Assembly: GCA_964409245.1 (NCBI GenBank)
Contig: CAYPCQ010000028.1
Location: 16,487-80,486 of the forward strand
DNA length: 64,000 nucleotides
Reading direction: 5' to 3'
Source of the DNA: CAIMWS01 sp964409245
GTDB taxonomy: Bacteria > Verrucomicrobiota > Verrucomicrobiia > Limisphaerales > UBA1319
Position numbers and translations under genes: made by a program. A model generated the notes under the pieces. That model was not told the DNA's origin. It did not search any database and saw nothing but the letters and a program-made list of their open reading frames with translations. Below are positions 18,022 to 26,447 of this stretch, piece by piece (the stretch's first letter is position 1; each line of letters opens with the position of its first letter).

Positions 18022-19038
18022 TCAAGATTTCAATACCTTGGTCAATTCCACCGCCCATTTGTTTTCCTGGGTGCCAAGGTTGGCGAGGAATTTGGGCATT
18101 TGGGCCAGGTTGATCTGGATGTTTTTGGCGAAATCGGCATCCAAAGGTATGACATCGCCCACGCGGATCCGGGCCAGCTGGCGGGCGGATAATTCGATGC
18201 TGGGCGAATGGGCCGAAACCGGAATCCGGACATCATCCAGGCGGCTGTTCCATTTGACAGCGGCTGCCCGGGGCGGACTGTTGCTTTGGATGTTTTCGAG
18301 GTTGGAGTTGAGCTTGCGCATCAGCGGTTCCAAGGTGTAGCACGGAAACGCCATCTGAAGGGCATCCTGACATTCACCCAGGCGTGCCTCCATGGCCAGA
18401 ACCAGCATCACGGTGTCATGCGAGGCGGTCTGGAGGAAACGGCCGCTGCTCTCGTGGCCGACCGTCACCGGCCGCAGCTCCAGGAGGTTGGCCCATTGGT
18501 TGCACCATTCGGTCAGGATGATCTGCACGGCCTGATCCAGCAGGGCGGCCTCGATTTCGCTCAAGTCCCGTTCCAGGTTCACGGCGTGGGCTGGCCCCCC
18601 CAGCAGGCGATCCACGATCGTGATGCCCAGCTGGGTGGATATTTCGACAATGCACAGCCCTTGCAGCGGCTCGGCTTTGAACAGCGTCAGGTGGGTGGGA
18701 TTCTGCAGGCTGTCCAAAAATTTCTGGTAGGTCAGGGTCTGGAGGCGGGCCATCTGCAGCCCGAACTCCAGCCGCAGGTAGATCGACATGCGGGCCGCCA
18801 GCGAGCGGGTGAACTCCTCCTGCCGCAGGCGCAATTTGCGTAATTCCCCGGCCGCCAGGAACACCGGCTGGCGGAAATCATAGGGCTGGACATCATCGGC
18901 GACGTATTTGGAACGCTGGCCCTCCGGCTTGATGATTTCGGTGGTGGTTTCCTGCTCCGCCACCTGCGCCAGCAAGCGCTCGACATCCTCCTGGCTTAGG
19001 ACTTCAGAATTGGCATTAAAGGCGTCGTTAGCATCCAT
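18022..19038 (-). CDS. fliM: Flagellar motor switch protein FliM
   Basis: A 338-residue protein with three parts: an N-terminal switch/CheY-docking peptide ('SEVLSQEDVERLLAQVAE'), the middle CheC-like domain ('VEISTQLGITIVDRLLGGPA'), and a C-terminal SpoA domain ('SPSIELSARQLARIRVGDVI'). FliM bridges FliG and FliN in the C-ring and receives CheY-P in systems that have it. No chemotaxis gene is in the window. Its first 32 residues are nearly duplicated in the gene just upstream (19054-19440). Confidence 0.96.
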   Translation of the reverse strand: MDANDAFNANSEVLSQEDVERLLAQVAEQETTTEIIKPEGQRSKYVADDVQPYDFRQPVFLAAGELRKLRLRQEEFTRSLAARMSIYLRLEFGLQMARLQTLTYQKFLDSLQNPTHLTLFKAEPLQGLCIVEISTQLGITIVDRLLGGPAHAVNLERDLSEIEAALLDQAVQIILTEWCNQWANLLELRPVTVGHESSGRFLQTASHDTVMLVLAMEARLGECQDALQMAFPCYTLEPLMRKLNSNLENIQSNSPPRAAAVKWNSRLDDVRIPVSAHSPSIELSARQLARIRVGDVIPLDADFAKNIQINLAQMPKFLANLGTQENKWAVELTKVLKS

Positions 19039-19053
19039 GGCGATTGGCAGGGT

Positions 19054-19440
19054 TCACAAAAGGTAAAATTCGTCAAAACGGATGCCTTCCACCAGGATTC
19101 CACCCAGCCAGCGGTTGAAACAGGATATCAGTTCAGCCCGGATGCGCTGGCGGGAGCCAGCCATTTCCAATTCACAGGGAGTTTTGCCGGAAAAAATATT
19201 ACGGGCCAGATCCTCGAGGCACGCCAGATCGCCGGCGATGGAGGCCTGGAAATTTTCGCTGTTCCCCAGCGGGGTGAAATTCACCACCAACCAGCGCCGG
19301 GAATCGCTTCCGGGCAGTTGGATGGCGAGCCGGATCTGGGCGCAGGGATCGGGCGCATCCGCCACCTGCGCCAGCAACCGCTCGACATCCTGCGGGCTGA
19401 GGACTTCGGAATCGGCATTGAATTCGTAGTTAACGTCCAT
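19054..19440 (-). CDS. FliM N-terminal peptide fused to a FliL-type domain without membrane helix (chimera)
   Basis: Seen in the sequence: residues 1-27 ('SEVLSPQDVERLLAQVAD') match the start of FliM, encoded 15 bases downstream, at both protein and DNA level. Residues of about 35-128 align along their whole length with the C-terminal domain of the two FliL proteins encoded just upstream, including 'SGKTPCELE', 'RIRAELISCFNRWLGG' and 'LVEGIRFDEF'. There is no hydrophobic helix or signal, so the protein should stay in the cytoplasm, unlike FliL. Inference: it uses the FliM peptide to compete for, or join, switch-complex contacts. It could be a decaying duplication product, but the frame is intact, spacing is operon-like and conserved residues are kept. 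I know of no described family with this architecture. Confidence 0.85.
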   Translation of the reverse strand: MDVNYEFNADSEVLSPQDVERLLAQVADAPDPCAQIRLAIQLPGSDSRRWLVVNFTPLGNSENFQASIAGDLACLEDLARNIFSGKTPCELEMAGSRQRIRAELISCFNRWLGGILVEGIRFDEFYLL

Positions 19441-19455
19441 GTTAAGCGCTGCGCA

Positions 19456-20067
19456 TTATTGCACGGCGAACTCGGTGAAGTAAATCTCCTCCACCAGGTT
19501 TTCGCCGAGGCAATTATTGAAGCCGGAGATCAGCTCGGTACGGATCAGGTTGCGCGCGCCGGGTTTCTCCAGGTCGCTCAACGTCTTGCCGGCAAGGATG
19601 GAGCTGGCCACATCCACCAGCTTGTCCTGCTGTTCAGCCATCACTTTGTTGAACTCCTCGCCAGCGCCCACCAGGCTGAGGTTGGCCAGCAGGTAGCGGG
19701 TAGCCTGGGTGCCGGCCACGTTGACCAATACTTTCTTCAAGGGCACACTGACCTTCTTCTCCTTGGCTTTGGATTCGGTCTTGCCTTTGGCCGGGCTCTC
19801 CCCATGGCCGCCGGAGGGTTTCGAGGCCTTGGCTTTGGCTTCGCTGGCGCCACCGGTGCCCATGGCTTGTTCCATCTTTGGCAGCAAGACAAAGGTGGTG
19901 GTGACATAGGCCATGACCGGCATGGCGACCAAAGCCAGGAGCAGCGGGAGAAAGCCTTTAATGCCCCCGCGCCCGGCGGCGGCTTCCATAGCTTTGGCGG
20001 GAGCGGCGGCGGCCTCCGACTTGGGCGGTTCTCCTCCGGGCTTGGGTGGTTCCATGCGATTGGCCAT
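19456..20067 (-). CDS. fliL: Flagellar basal-body-associated protein FliL, copy 1
   Basis: A 203-residue protein with a short Pro/Ala-rich cytoplasmic tail, one transmembrane helix ('FLPLLLALVAMPVMAYVTTTF'), a Lys/Ala linker, and a periplasmic FliL domain ('VLVNVAGTQATRYLLANLSL', 'LSDLEKPGARNLIRTELISG', ending 'EEIYFTEFAVQ'). FliL rings surround the stator and modulate torque. It lies 15 bases upstream of the chimera and is more similar to the next FliL than to the chimera. Confidence 0.93.
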   Translation of the reverse strand: MANRMEPPKPGGEPPKSEAAAAPAKAMEAAAGRGGIKGFLPLLLALVAMPVMAYVTTTFVLLPKMEQAMGTGGASEAKAKASKPSGGHGESPAKGKTESKAKEKKVSVPLKKVLVNVAGTQATRYLLANLSLVGAGEEFNKVMAEQQDKLVDVASSILAGKTLSDLEKPGARNLIRTELISGFNNCLGENLVEEIYFTEFAVQ

Positions 20068-20236
20068 AACAATGCGATTATGCTGGTTTTGGATTGGTGA
20101 TCAAGTTGGATTCATCAGGCCGCTGGCGGTTCAGGCCGGGCCGATGCAAAAGGTTCGGCGGCGATCCGGGCTTCCGTTCGGCGGATGGTTGTCCGAGGTT
20201 GGTCGCGCGGATCGAATTCATAAAAGGATGGGGAAA

Positions 20237-20782
20237 TTACTGGATGGCGAACTCGGTGAAGAACACTTCCTCCACCAGGTTCTGGCCCAGGCAGTGGTTG
20301 AAGCCGGCGGAGAGTTCGGAGCGGAGCTGATTGCGAGCCCCTGGTTTTTCCAGGTCACTGAGGGTTTTTGCGGCCAGCGTCGAACTGGCCAGATCAATCA
20401 ACCGGCTGCGTTGCGTGTCGATGGCTTTACGCAACTCCTCCCCGGTTCCCGAGACGACAATTTCCGCCAGTAAAAACCTTTGGGAGGCCCCGGCCACGTT
20501 GACCAGAACCTTTTTTAAAACTACTTCCACCTTTTTGGCCGGCACTCCTGGCGATGGCATATTCGGCGTTGCCACTTGGGACATGGGCCCCGCTTTGGGG
20601 AGAATGAACCAGGTGGTAGTGAAGTAGGCGATGGGCGGCATGGCCACCAAGGCAAGGATCAACGGCAGCCAGGCTCTCAAACGCCCGCCGGGAGCTGATT
20701 CCAGCCTGGCCGGCCCCGCGGAGCCGGGTGGTTTCCCGGCGGCGTCCGCTGGCTTGGTTGATTCCATGCGATTGGTGGCCAT
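20237..20782 (-). CDS. fliL: Flagellar basal-body-associated protein FliL, copy 2
   Basis: A 181-residue paralogue of the previous protein. The helix 'WLPLILALVAMPPIAYFTTTW' and the domain landmarks 'VLVNVAGASQRFLLAEI', 'KTLSDLEKPGARNQLRSELS' and 'VEEVFFTEFAIQ' are almost the same. A 169-base gap separates it from copy 1, the largest gap inside the operon; I see no terminator in it. Together with the chimera, three FliL-type domains are encoded in a row. Confidence 0.93.
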   Translation of the reverse strand: MATNRMESTKPADAAGKPPGSAGPARLESAPGGRLRAWLPLILALVAMPPIAYFTTTWFILPKAGPMSQVATPNMPSPGVPAKKVEVVLKKVLVNVAGASQRFLLAEIVVSGTGEELRKAIDTQRSRLIDLASSTLAAKTLSDLEKPGARNQLRSELSAGFNHCLGQNLVEEVFFTEFAIQ

Positions 20783-20809
20783 GACTACAAGGCCGGCTCC
20801 GCCGGCAAA

Positions 20810-21928
20810 TTACCGTTTCAGGTTGATCAGTTCCTGCAGGATTTCGTCGGTGGTGGTGACGACGCGCGCGGCGGCCTGAAAGGCTCGCTGGGTGGTGATC
20901 ATGCTGGAAAACTCGTTGGTCAGATCCACGTTGGCCAATTCCAGCTGGCCCCCCTTGACCCCCCCCAACCCATACGTTCCCGGGGCAGCCAAGGTATTGA
21001 TGCTGCCAGTCACGGGACCCGCCGCATCGAGATTGGAATAAAGGTTGTTGCCATCCTTGGCCAAGGCCTGTGGATTGCGGAAGTTCTGCAGCAGCACCTG
21101 CCCGCGCACAAAATTCGTGCCATCGGAAAGGAAAATGTTGATTTTGCCGGCATTATCGACGTTCCAGCGCTCAACGCCGGCATCCTTGGCAGCCGCCGCT
21201 TTGGCGGTGGCCACGGTAAAGGCGGTTTCGGTGGCGGTCTTGGTTGCGGTGGCTCCATCCAGAGCGGTCTGAGCGGTGGCGAGCGCCGTTTTGGCTTCCA
21301 GGGCGGCGGCTTTGGCGGCATCGTCGGTGGGCGCATCGTCGGCGGCCTTCTGCTTGGTGGCATAATCGGTTTTGGCCGCCTCGCAAGCGGTGCTGGCGGT
21401 GGTGTAGGCGGTGGCAGCCGTGGATTTGGCCGAGGTGGCATCGGTCAGCGCCTGGTTGGCGGTGGCCAGATTGGCCGCAATGCGGTCTTTGGCATCGACT
21501 TTAAGGTCGCCCACGGTTTTCAAGGCCTCGTCCATGTAGCCCTGGAGCCGCATGCCCCCCATGATCAGATAGCCTTCGTTGCTCATTTCAAATTCGCCGG
21601 CGCGGGTCGCAAAAGAAGCCGCCGATTGGGGGTCTTTGACCATGAAGAAGCCGTCACCACTGACGGCCAGGTCCGTGTTTTTGCCGGTGTAGGCCAGCGA
21701 GCCTTGGGTGAACAAGTTCTGGATGGAGTTGGTGGCCACGCCGGTGCCCACCTGCACTCCGGAGCTGCCGGTGGCGCTTTGCAGCGTGTTGCTGAACGAA
21801 TCGGTCATGACCGTCCGCCCCGCTTTAAAACCGGTGGTGTTGACGTTGGCGATGTTATTGCCAATGACATCCATGCGCTCCTGGAAATTTTGGAGGCCGG
21901 AAATGCCTGACATTAGTGATTGTGTCAT
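20810..21928 (-). CDS. flgE: Flagellar hook protein FlgE with Ala-rich coiled insert
   Basis: A 372-residue hook-basal-body family protein. The N-terminus has 'MSGISGLQNFQERMDVIGNN' and 'IANVNTTGFKAGR'; the D1 region has 'DLAVSGDGFFMV'; the C-terminus has 'VDLTNEFSSMITTQRAF' and 'ILQELINLKR'. This fits FlgE, though FlgF is possible, because it follows flgD. Residues of about 147-251 (bases 21176-21490) are a very unusual Ala/Thr/Lys-rich tract in place of the normal beta-structured domain. It is probably helical or coiled-coil and would project from the hook surface. It is shorter than typical FlgE of about 400 or more residues. Confidence 0.9.
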   Translation of the reverse strand: MTQSLMSGISGLQNFQERMDVIGNNIANVNTTGFKAGRTVMTDSFSNTLQSATGSSGVQVGTGVATNSIQNLFTQGSLAYTGKNTDLAVSGDGFFMVKDPQSAASFATRAGEFEMSNEGYLIMGGMRLQGYMDEALKTVGDLKVDAKDRIAANLATANQALTDATSAKSTAATAYTTASTACEAAKTDYATKQKAADDAPTDDAAKAAALEAKTALATAQTALDGATATKTATETAFTVATAKAAAAKDAGVERWNVDNAGKINIFLSDGTNFVRGQVLLQNFRNPQALAKDGNNLYSNLDAAGPVTGSINTLAAPGTYGLGGVKGGQLELANVDLTNEFSSMITTQRAFQAAARVVTTTDEILQELINLKR

Positions 21929-21978
21929 AATATTGGATCAGTTTAATGATTGCTGTTTTGTTGATTGGCGATCCATGC

Positions 21979-22410
21979 CTAAGATCGGGAAATGCTGCTG
22001 CTGCTGGCGGTGACCGACATCACCTGGCTTAAATCGTAGGAGTTGCCGTTCACCATCAGCTTCGGGGTGGTGCCGTCCATTTTAATGGCGCTGACCATCC
22101 CCGTGACTACCGCGCCGGTGCTTGATTTCAGCTCCACGTTGCGTCCCAGGAATGAATTGGCCCGCAGTTGGGCAATCGCCGAGGTGGATTGCGAGGATTG
22201 ATCCAGGGAGCTGAACTGCGCCAGCTGGCCGATGAAATCCGTGTCGGTCTGGGGATTCATCGGATCCTGCGTGGTCAGCTTGGCAACCAGGAGCTTCAGG
22301 AAATCCGCCTGGTTCAGCGTGGAATTGTTGGTTTTGGCAGTGGATGAACTGGCGGTGCTCGTGGTGCTGGAATTGGCGCCCGCACTGGACATCATTGATA
22401 TGGCAGACAT
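21979..22410 (-). CDS. flgD: Flagellar hook-capping scaffold protein FlgD
   Basis: A protein of about 143 residues with the FlgD N-terminal signature 'NQADFLKLLVAKLTTQDPMNP' and 'DFIGQLAQFSSLDQS'. It lacks the long C-terminal FnIII/Tudor part of enterobacterial FlgD but has a short beta domain ('GRNVELKSSTGAVVTGMVSA'), as in many compact FlgD proteins. It caps the growing hook. The ATG at 22410 is chosen because it follows the fliK stop; an ATG at 22428 would overlap fliK by 10 bases. Confidence 0.92.
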   Translation of the reverse strand: MSAISMMSSAGANSSTTSTASSSTAKTNNSTLNQADFLKLLVAKLTTQDPMNPQTDTDFIGQLAQFSSLDQSSQSTSAIAQLRANSFLGRNVELKSSTGAVVTGMVSAIKMDGTTPKLMVNGNSYDLSQVMSVTASSSSISRS

Positions 22411-22418
22411 GATAGGTA

Positions 22419-25358
22419 TTACGCCCATGATTCAAAATGGCGGTCCGCGGGCACATGGGTCCGGGTTCCGCCGGGTTTGGTTGTTGGAATTGACGAGATT
22501 TGACTTGGCCCGTTGGCCGCCAGCCGGCGGGCGGGCCGCTGCTCAGAGGAATCCGTTCCAGCCTGAGATGGAGATTTGTGCCGCTGGTCCCAGCCGGACG
22601 TAGTGGCCATCATCTCCGGAGCCGGGGTCCGTTCCAACGGAGCCAGCTGTATGCCTTGTGGAGACAAGGCATTCTTGATGGATTCCCAATGAGTGCTGAG
22701 TTGTTGCCAATCTCCTCCTTCGCAACGCGCCTGCACCACCACGGTATTCCCCTCCTGCCGCAGTTTCAAATGAAGCTCGGTTTGGCGATCGGTTTTGACG
22801 ACCAAATCCATGGCCGACGCGCCGGTTTGTTTCAGATCGACAACCTGGTTGGCGATCAAATCCGAAACCTTGGCCGCCATGGCGGCGCCACTGGAACCGC
22901 CCGGCTGGCTGGTTTCTGGCGCCGGGTTCGGGTTCTGCGCGCCGATCTCCATCGGGGTTTGCCTCAGGAATAATCCAGCTGAATCCGCTATGGTATTAGC
23001 GGTGGTCTTCAGCGGCGACTTTTCCGAGGGAGTGGGAGCCGCTGAACCTGCCGGCGGCGCAAGCTCTGCCGCTTCGCGCGGCAGGTTTTGCCCGGCTTCC
23101 TGGTTCATTTGGCTCAATTTAGCCCCGTTATTCATATCCACTGCCTGTTGAGCAGGGGATGTGCCATGTTTGGTGGATTCTTCATTCCGGGCGGATGGCG
23201 CAGCTAAAGGTGAGGAATCCGGACTGGCCACCGGGTTCAGTTCCTGACCCTCGCTATTGGCAGGATTAGGAATTCCGGTGGCTTCGGGCGTCACCAAAAC
23301 CGGGGACGCCGCGGAGGGGATGGCCGGATTAATAGCTGGCTGGCTGGCCGAAAAAGGCGCCGCCTGGGCTGAGCCGGTTTTTTTCTGGTCATTCTCGTTG
23401 TTCTGGCCTGGTGTGATGACGACGGCAGCCTCTGTATTGTAAGCTGGCTGGTCTTTACCTGGTGAGATGGATTGCCCCGTTAATAAATTGGACTGGACCG
23501 CAGGCGGGACATGCGGGCTGGTGGCCAGGTCGCTTGCCAAGGGTGCCGCCAGCGGCTGCGCCGAGCGGTGCGCAGCGGGAGCTGTTTTTGGGGTCACCTT
23601 CGCTCCCGCCGCTGCCGCCATCGCATTGATATCCTGGGATGGTACAGAACCTGAAATTGAACCAGCATTCCCTGCGGCTTGCGGCGGGGAATTTGTTTCG
23701 CTGGGCTGTTCAGTGGCCTTGGTTCCCGCCGGAAAAGTGCTGAGTTGAGCGGTCTTGGCAGAGGTTGGCAAAGACTCTGCGGCGGAGTTGGCATCAGACC
23801 CATCTGGAGCGTCCGTGGCCTGAACCGCAATAGTCGGCGGATAGGGGGCAAAGCTGGTGGGGACCAGGTTGCCGGCCGCGGGAGAGGCTGAGGCAGCCGG
23901 AAAACCCGGGTCAAGGGATGGCGCTGCGAAAGTGGCGTTTGCCCCAGGCATGCTCCCGGATGGGAGCGGCGCCAGCTCGGACGGCAACCCACTTTCAGCA
24001 CTAAAGGTTGGGCGGCTGGCGAGTGGCGCCCCCTGCCGGGGCGCTTGGGTGCCAGCCTGGATCGAATCAGTGTTTGGGGGCTGGGAGTTGGCGGCGGCGG
24101 CGGTTGGCTGATCGGCAAAGCTGACCGTATAACCGGGAGGTGTCAGAATTGAAGCAGCCGTGGTTTGGGCTGTTTCCTGGATTGCTTTGGAACCGGTCGC
24201 GGCGGCCAGCGCCTCGGTATCCTGGGACGCTGCCGATCCTTGGTTTGGACCGCTGGATGGTCTCGGGGCTGGGGCGGCAGCTGGAAAAGTGCTGAATTGG
24301 GCGGCCTTGGCAATGCCTGGCGCCGATCCGAGGGCGGAGTCGGGGGCGAAGCCATGGGTGGTGTTCGCAACGTGAGCCGCCGCGGCCGCTGGATCGCCGG
24401 CTGCGCCAGCGGGAATCAGCGTGCTGGCCCCCGGAAATCCTGATGCCGCCGGAAAAACCAGATCCCCGGCTGGCGCCGAAGCGGTGTCGATGGCGCCCGA
24501 GATGCGCGCCGTCGGAATCTGCGCTGGCTGGGACGGAATCGCCTTATCAACATTGAAGGTTTGGCCATTCGCCGGGGATCCGGTGCTGGACATTGCCGGA
24601 GTGGATAGTGCTGAAGCCGGTGAACTGGCAACCACCAGTGGCGCAGCATCCGCAGCGCGGTTTGCCAGGCGCACGGGGGCAGTGGCTTTGCCGCTGGGCA
24701 TGGTTTTAGCCGAACTGGCTGAAATATCCGGGGTTTGCGGGCAGAGACTGGAAACTGTTGGCGATTCCGCGTTCCCGCCGTTGCTTGCGGTGGGGGCGCC
24801 GGTGTCCTGGAGTTTCGCCTGGAGCCAGGTTTCGGCACCGATGCCGGTGGCTGCGGGTGGCGCCTCCGCTGGCAGGCAATAGAAAAAAGTGGATAGCGGA
24901 TTGGCGGCCGCATCCAGACTGGGCGGACCATCCTTCCGCCACGAAAATTCCTGGCTATCGGTGGGGTTCAGCGGCGCCTCGCCTTCGCCCTCTGCTGACC
25001 GTTCAACCGGGACGCTGGCGAGCGCATTCCCGCCCGCAGCGGGCCGGCCAAGGATCAATGGGGAGCTGTGCTCCAACTGAGTGGTGGCGCCGGTGCGGGC
25101 GGCACGTTTGGGAGCGGCTTTGGCCTGGCTTTCCTGCGGATGGCCGCGATTGGCGGGAGCGGGTGCCGCTTCCGGTTCGCCGGCGGCCGCCAGGAGATCG
25201 GTGAACGAGGTGGCCTGGCAGCCCATCGATTTGGTGGCCGCGGCCGGCGCATTCTTGGGTGGGTTGAGCGCACCGGCGCCCGGCAAAGCGGGCAGGGGAG
25301 CCGCGTCCGAGCCGGTGGGCTGGCCGGCGGATTTCAGATTGATGCAAGGGTTTTCCAT
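22419..25358 (-). CDS. fliK: Flagellar hook-length control protein FliK, very long
   Basis: A 979-residue protein, more than twice the usual FliK of about 400. Residues 1-820 or so are low-complexity Pro/Ala/Ser/Thr-rich sequence with loose internal repeats. The C-terminal domain has the Flg_hook pattern 'LVVKTDRQTELHLKLRQEG' then 'VVVQARCEGGDWQQLS' and 'GIQLAPLE'. FliK is secreted and measures hook length, switching FlhB specificity through its C-terminus. Its stop lies just inside the possible flgD start region. The long disordered N-terminus would give a longer ruler, if ruler length scales with residues. Confidence 0.9.
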   Translation of the reverse strand: MENPCINLKSAGQPTGSDAAPLPALPGAGALNPPKNAPAAATKSMGCQATSFTDLLAAAGEPEAAPAPANRGHPQESQAKAAPKRAARTGATTQLEHSSPLILGRPAAGGNALASVPVERSAEGEGEAPLNPTDSQEFSWRKDGPPSLDAAANPLSTFFYCLPAEAPPAATGIGAETWLQAKLQDTGAPTASNGGNAESPTVSSLCPQTPDISASSAKTMPSGKATAPVRLANRAADAAPLVVASSPASALSTPAMSSTGSPANGQTFNVDKAIPSQPAQIPTARISGAIDTASAPAGDLVFPAASGFPGASTLIPAGAAGDPAAAAAHVANTTHGFAPDSALGSAPGIAKAAQFSTFPAAAPAPRPSSGPNQGSAASQDTEALAAATGSKAIQETAQTTAASILTPPGYTVSFADQPTAAAANSQPPNTDSIQAGTQAPRQGAPLASRPTFSAESGLPSELAPLPSGSMPGANATFAAPSLDPGFPAASASPAAGNLVPTSFAPYPPTIAVQATDAPDGSDANSAAESLPTSAKTAQLSTFPAGTKATEQPSETNSPPQAAGNAGSISGSVPSQDINAMAAAAGAKVTPKTAPAAHRSAQPLAAPLASDLATSPHVPPAVQSNLLTGQSISPGKDQPAYNTEAAVVITPGQNNENDQKKTGSAQAAPFSASQPAINPAIPSAASPVLVTPEATGIPNPANSEGQELNPVASPDSSPLAAPSARNEESTKHGTSPAQQAVDMNNGAKLSQMNQEAGQNLPREAAELAPPAGSAAPTPSEKSPLKTTANTIADSAGLFLRQTPMEIGAQNPNPAPETSQPGGSSGAAMAAKVSDLIANQVVDLKQTGASAMDLVVKTDRQTELHLKLRQEGNTVVVQARCEGGDWQQLSTHWESIKNALSPQGIQLAPLERTPAPEMMATTSGWDQRHKSPSQAGTDSSEQRPARRLAANGPSQISSIPTTKPGGTRTHVPADRHFESWA

Positions 25359-25359
25359 T

Positions 25360-25965
25360 TCAGGTGGATTTCTTTTTAGTGGCGGCGCGGGTCATGGATA
25401 GCCGGATCCGCTCGGAAACCTTGGCGGCACGCTTGGCCTCGTTTTCTCCGCCTTTCGCCAGGCTTTCCAAAATGGGGGCGCTTTCGACCTCCTTCATGAA
25501 TACGAATATCCGCACAATCTGCTCATCATCCAAAGCCTTCAGGATGCCGCTGGCGCCATCGGGAGTCATGGCGGCGTAAACTTTGGCCAATTTCTTGAGG
25601 TTGGCAGTTTCCTCCTCTTTGAGCATGAGGACGTTGGCGTCGAATTCGCGTTGCTTCGCTTCAACTTTTTTCATGAGCTGCTCAATTTCTGCGCGCTCGG
25701 CGGCCAGGTGGCTGGCCAGTTCATCCAATTCCATTCGCCGGAGGGAGGTCATTTCCCGCTCTTTTTTAAGCTCGGCGACGAGCTGGTCGATTTCTGGATT
25801 GCGGAATTCCCAGGAGGGACCCGATTCGAGGCGCCGCGAGCCTCCGCCTCCTTCGCCGGAGGTTTCCGTATTATGGGGGACTTTCCAGCAAAGCACCGTG
25901 GTCACCAGGTAACTTATGGCTCCCACCAGGATCGCCATCCAGGGAGATTGTAATTTTTTTAACAT
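25360..25965 (-). CDS. MotE/MgtE-N-type flagellar coiled-coil membrane protein
   Basis: A 201-residue protein started at the ATG at 25965, one base after the fliJ stop. It has one transmembrane helix ('WMAILVGAISYLVTTVL'), a long charged coiled coil at about residues 55-130, and a C-terminal MgtE-N/FliG-like helical domain ('VYAAMTPDGASGILKALDDEQIVRIFVFM'). Related proteins are called MotE, or FlbB in spirochaetes, and act as collars or chaperones around motor and ring parts. Its place between fliJ and fliK supports a motor or export-linked role. Confidence 0.82.
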   Translation of the reverse strand: MLKKLQSPWMAILVGAISYLVTTVLCWKVPHNTETSGEGGGGSRRLESGPSWEFRNPEIDQLVAELKKEREMTSLRRMELDELASHLAAERAEIEQLMKKVEAKQREFDANVLMLKEEETANLKKLAKVYAAMTPDGASGILKALDDEQIVRIFVFMKEVESAPILESLAKGGENEAKRAAKVSERIRLSMTRAATKKKST

Positions 25966-25966
25966 A

Positions 25967-26446
25967 TCAATTCCACAAGCTGTTGCCTGGTTCAGACGGT
26001 GTTTCGGGGCCGCGTGCGGCCCGTGTGCAGGCCAGGTCATCCAACATTTTCTGCTCCATTTTTTGGAGGTCCAGGCCGTGCTGCCGCTTCAATTTATCCC
26101 GGTGTTTTTCGACGATTTCGCGTTCTTTTTTGGCCTCCAGAAAGGCTTGGTGGTGTTGCCGTAACACTTGCTGGGCCTGGTGCCAGTCGCGCTGCCGGTC
26201 ATTCACCGTTTCCTGGAGGTTCACACAATGCAGCCGGAGGCGGTCGATGTTCTCGGCGGCCGTGCCTTGCTTCAGGATTTCCTGCCAATGGCCCCAATTG
26301 CGGCTAAGTTCCCGCTCGGCGGCTTCCGCTTGTTCGCGGGCCTGGCGTTCCGCCTGGACGGAGCGGGCGTAGGTTTCCAAGGCGGCCTGTTCCTTTTGCT
26401 CCCGCAGGGTCAGCAAAGCGTGCAGAGGGAAATGAAAAGCTTTCAT
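25967..26446 (-). CDS. fliJ: Flagellar export chaperone FliJ
   Basis: A 159-residue, almost wholly helical protein beginning 'MKAFHFPLHALLTLREQKEQ', the FliJ N-terminal pattern, followed by a continuous Glu/Gln/Arg-rich coiled coil. FliJ is the stalk of the FliI ATPase ring and contacts FlhA. The ATG at 26446 is chosen because it lies one base after the fliI stop; longer in-frame extensions overlap fliI and are not FliJ-like. Confidence 0.9.
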   Translation of the reverse strand: MKAFHFPLHALLTLREQKEQAALETYARSVQAERQAREQAEAAERELSRNWGHWQEILKQGTAAENIDRLRLHCVNLQETVNDRQRDWHQAQQVLRQHHQAFLEAKKEREIVEKHRDKLKRQHGLDLQKMEQKMLDDLACTRAARGPETPSEPGNSLWN

Positions 26447-26447
26447 A

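Noticed and set aside
20068..20236. Possible small gene or second promoter in the 169-base gap between the two fliL genes
   Set aside because: No start codon with ribosome site, no sigma-54 or sigma-28 motif that I can support.
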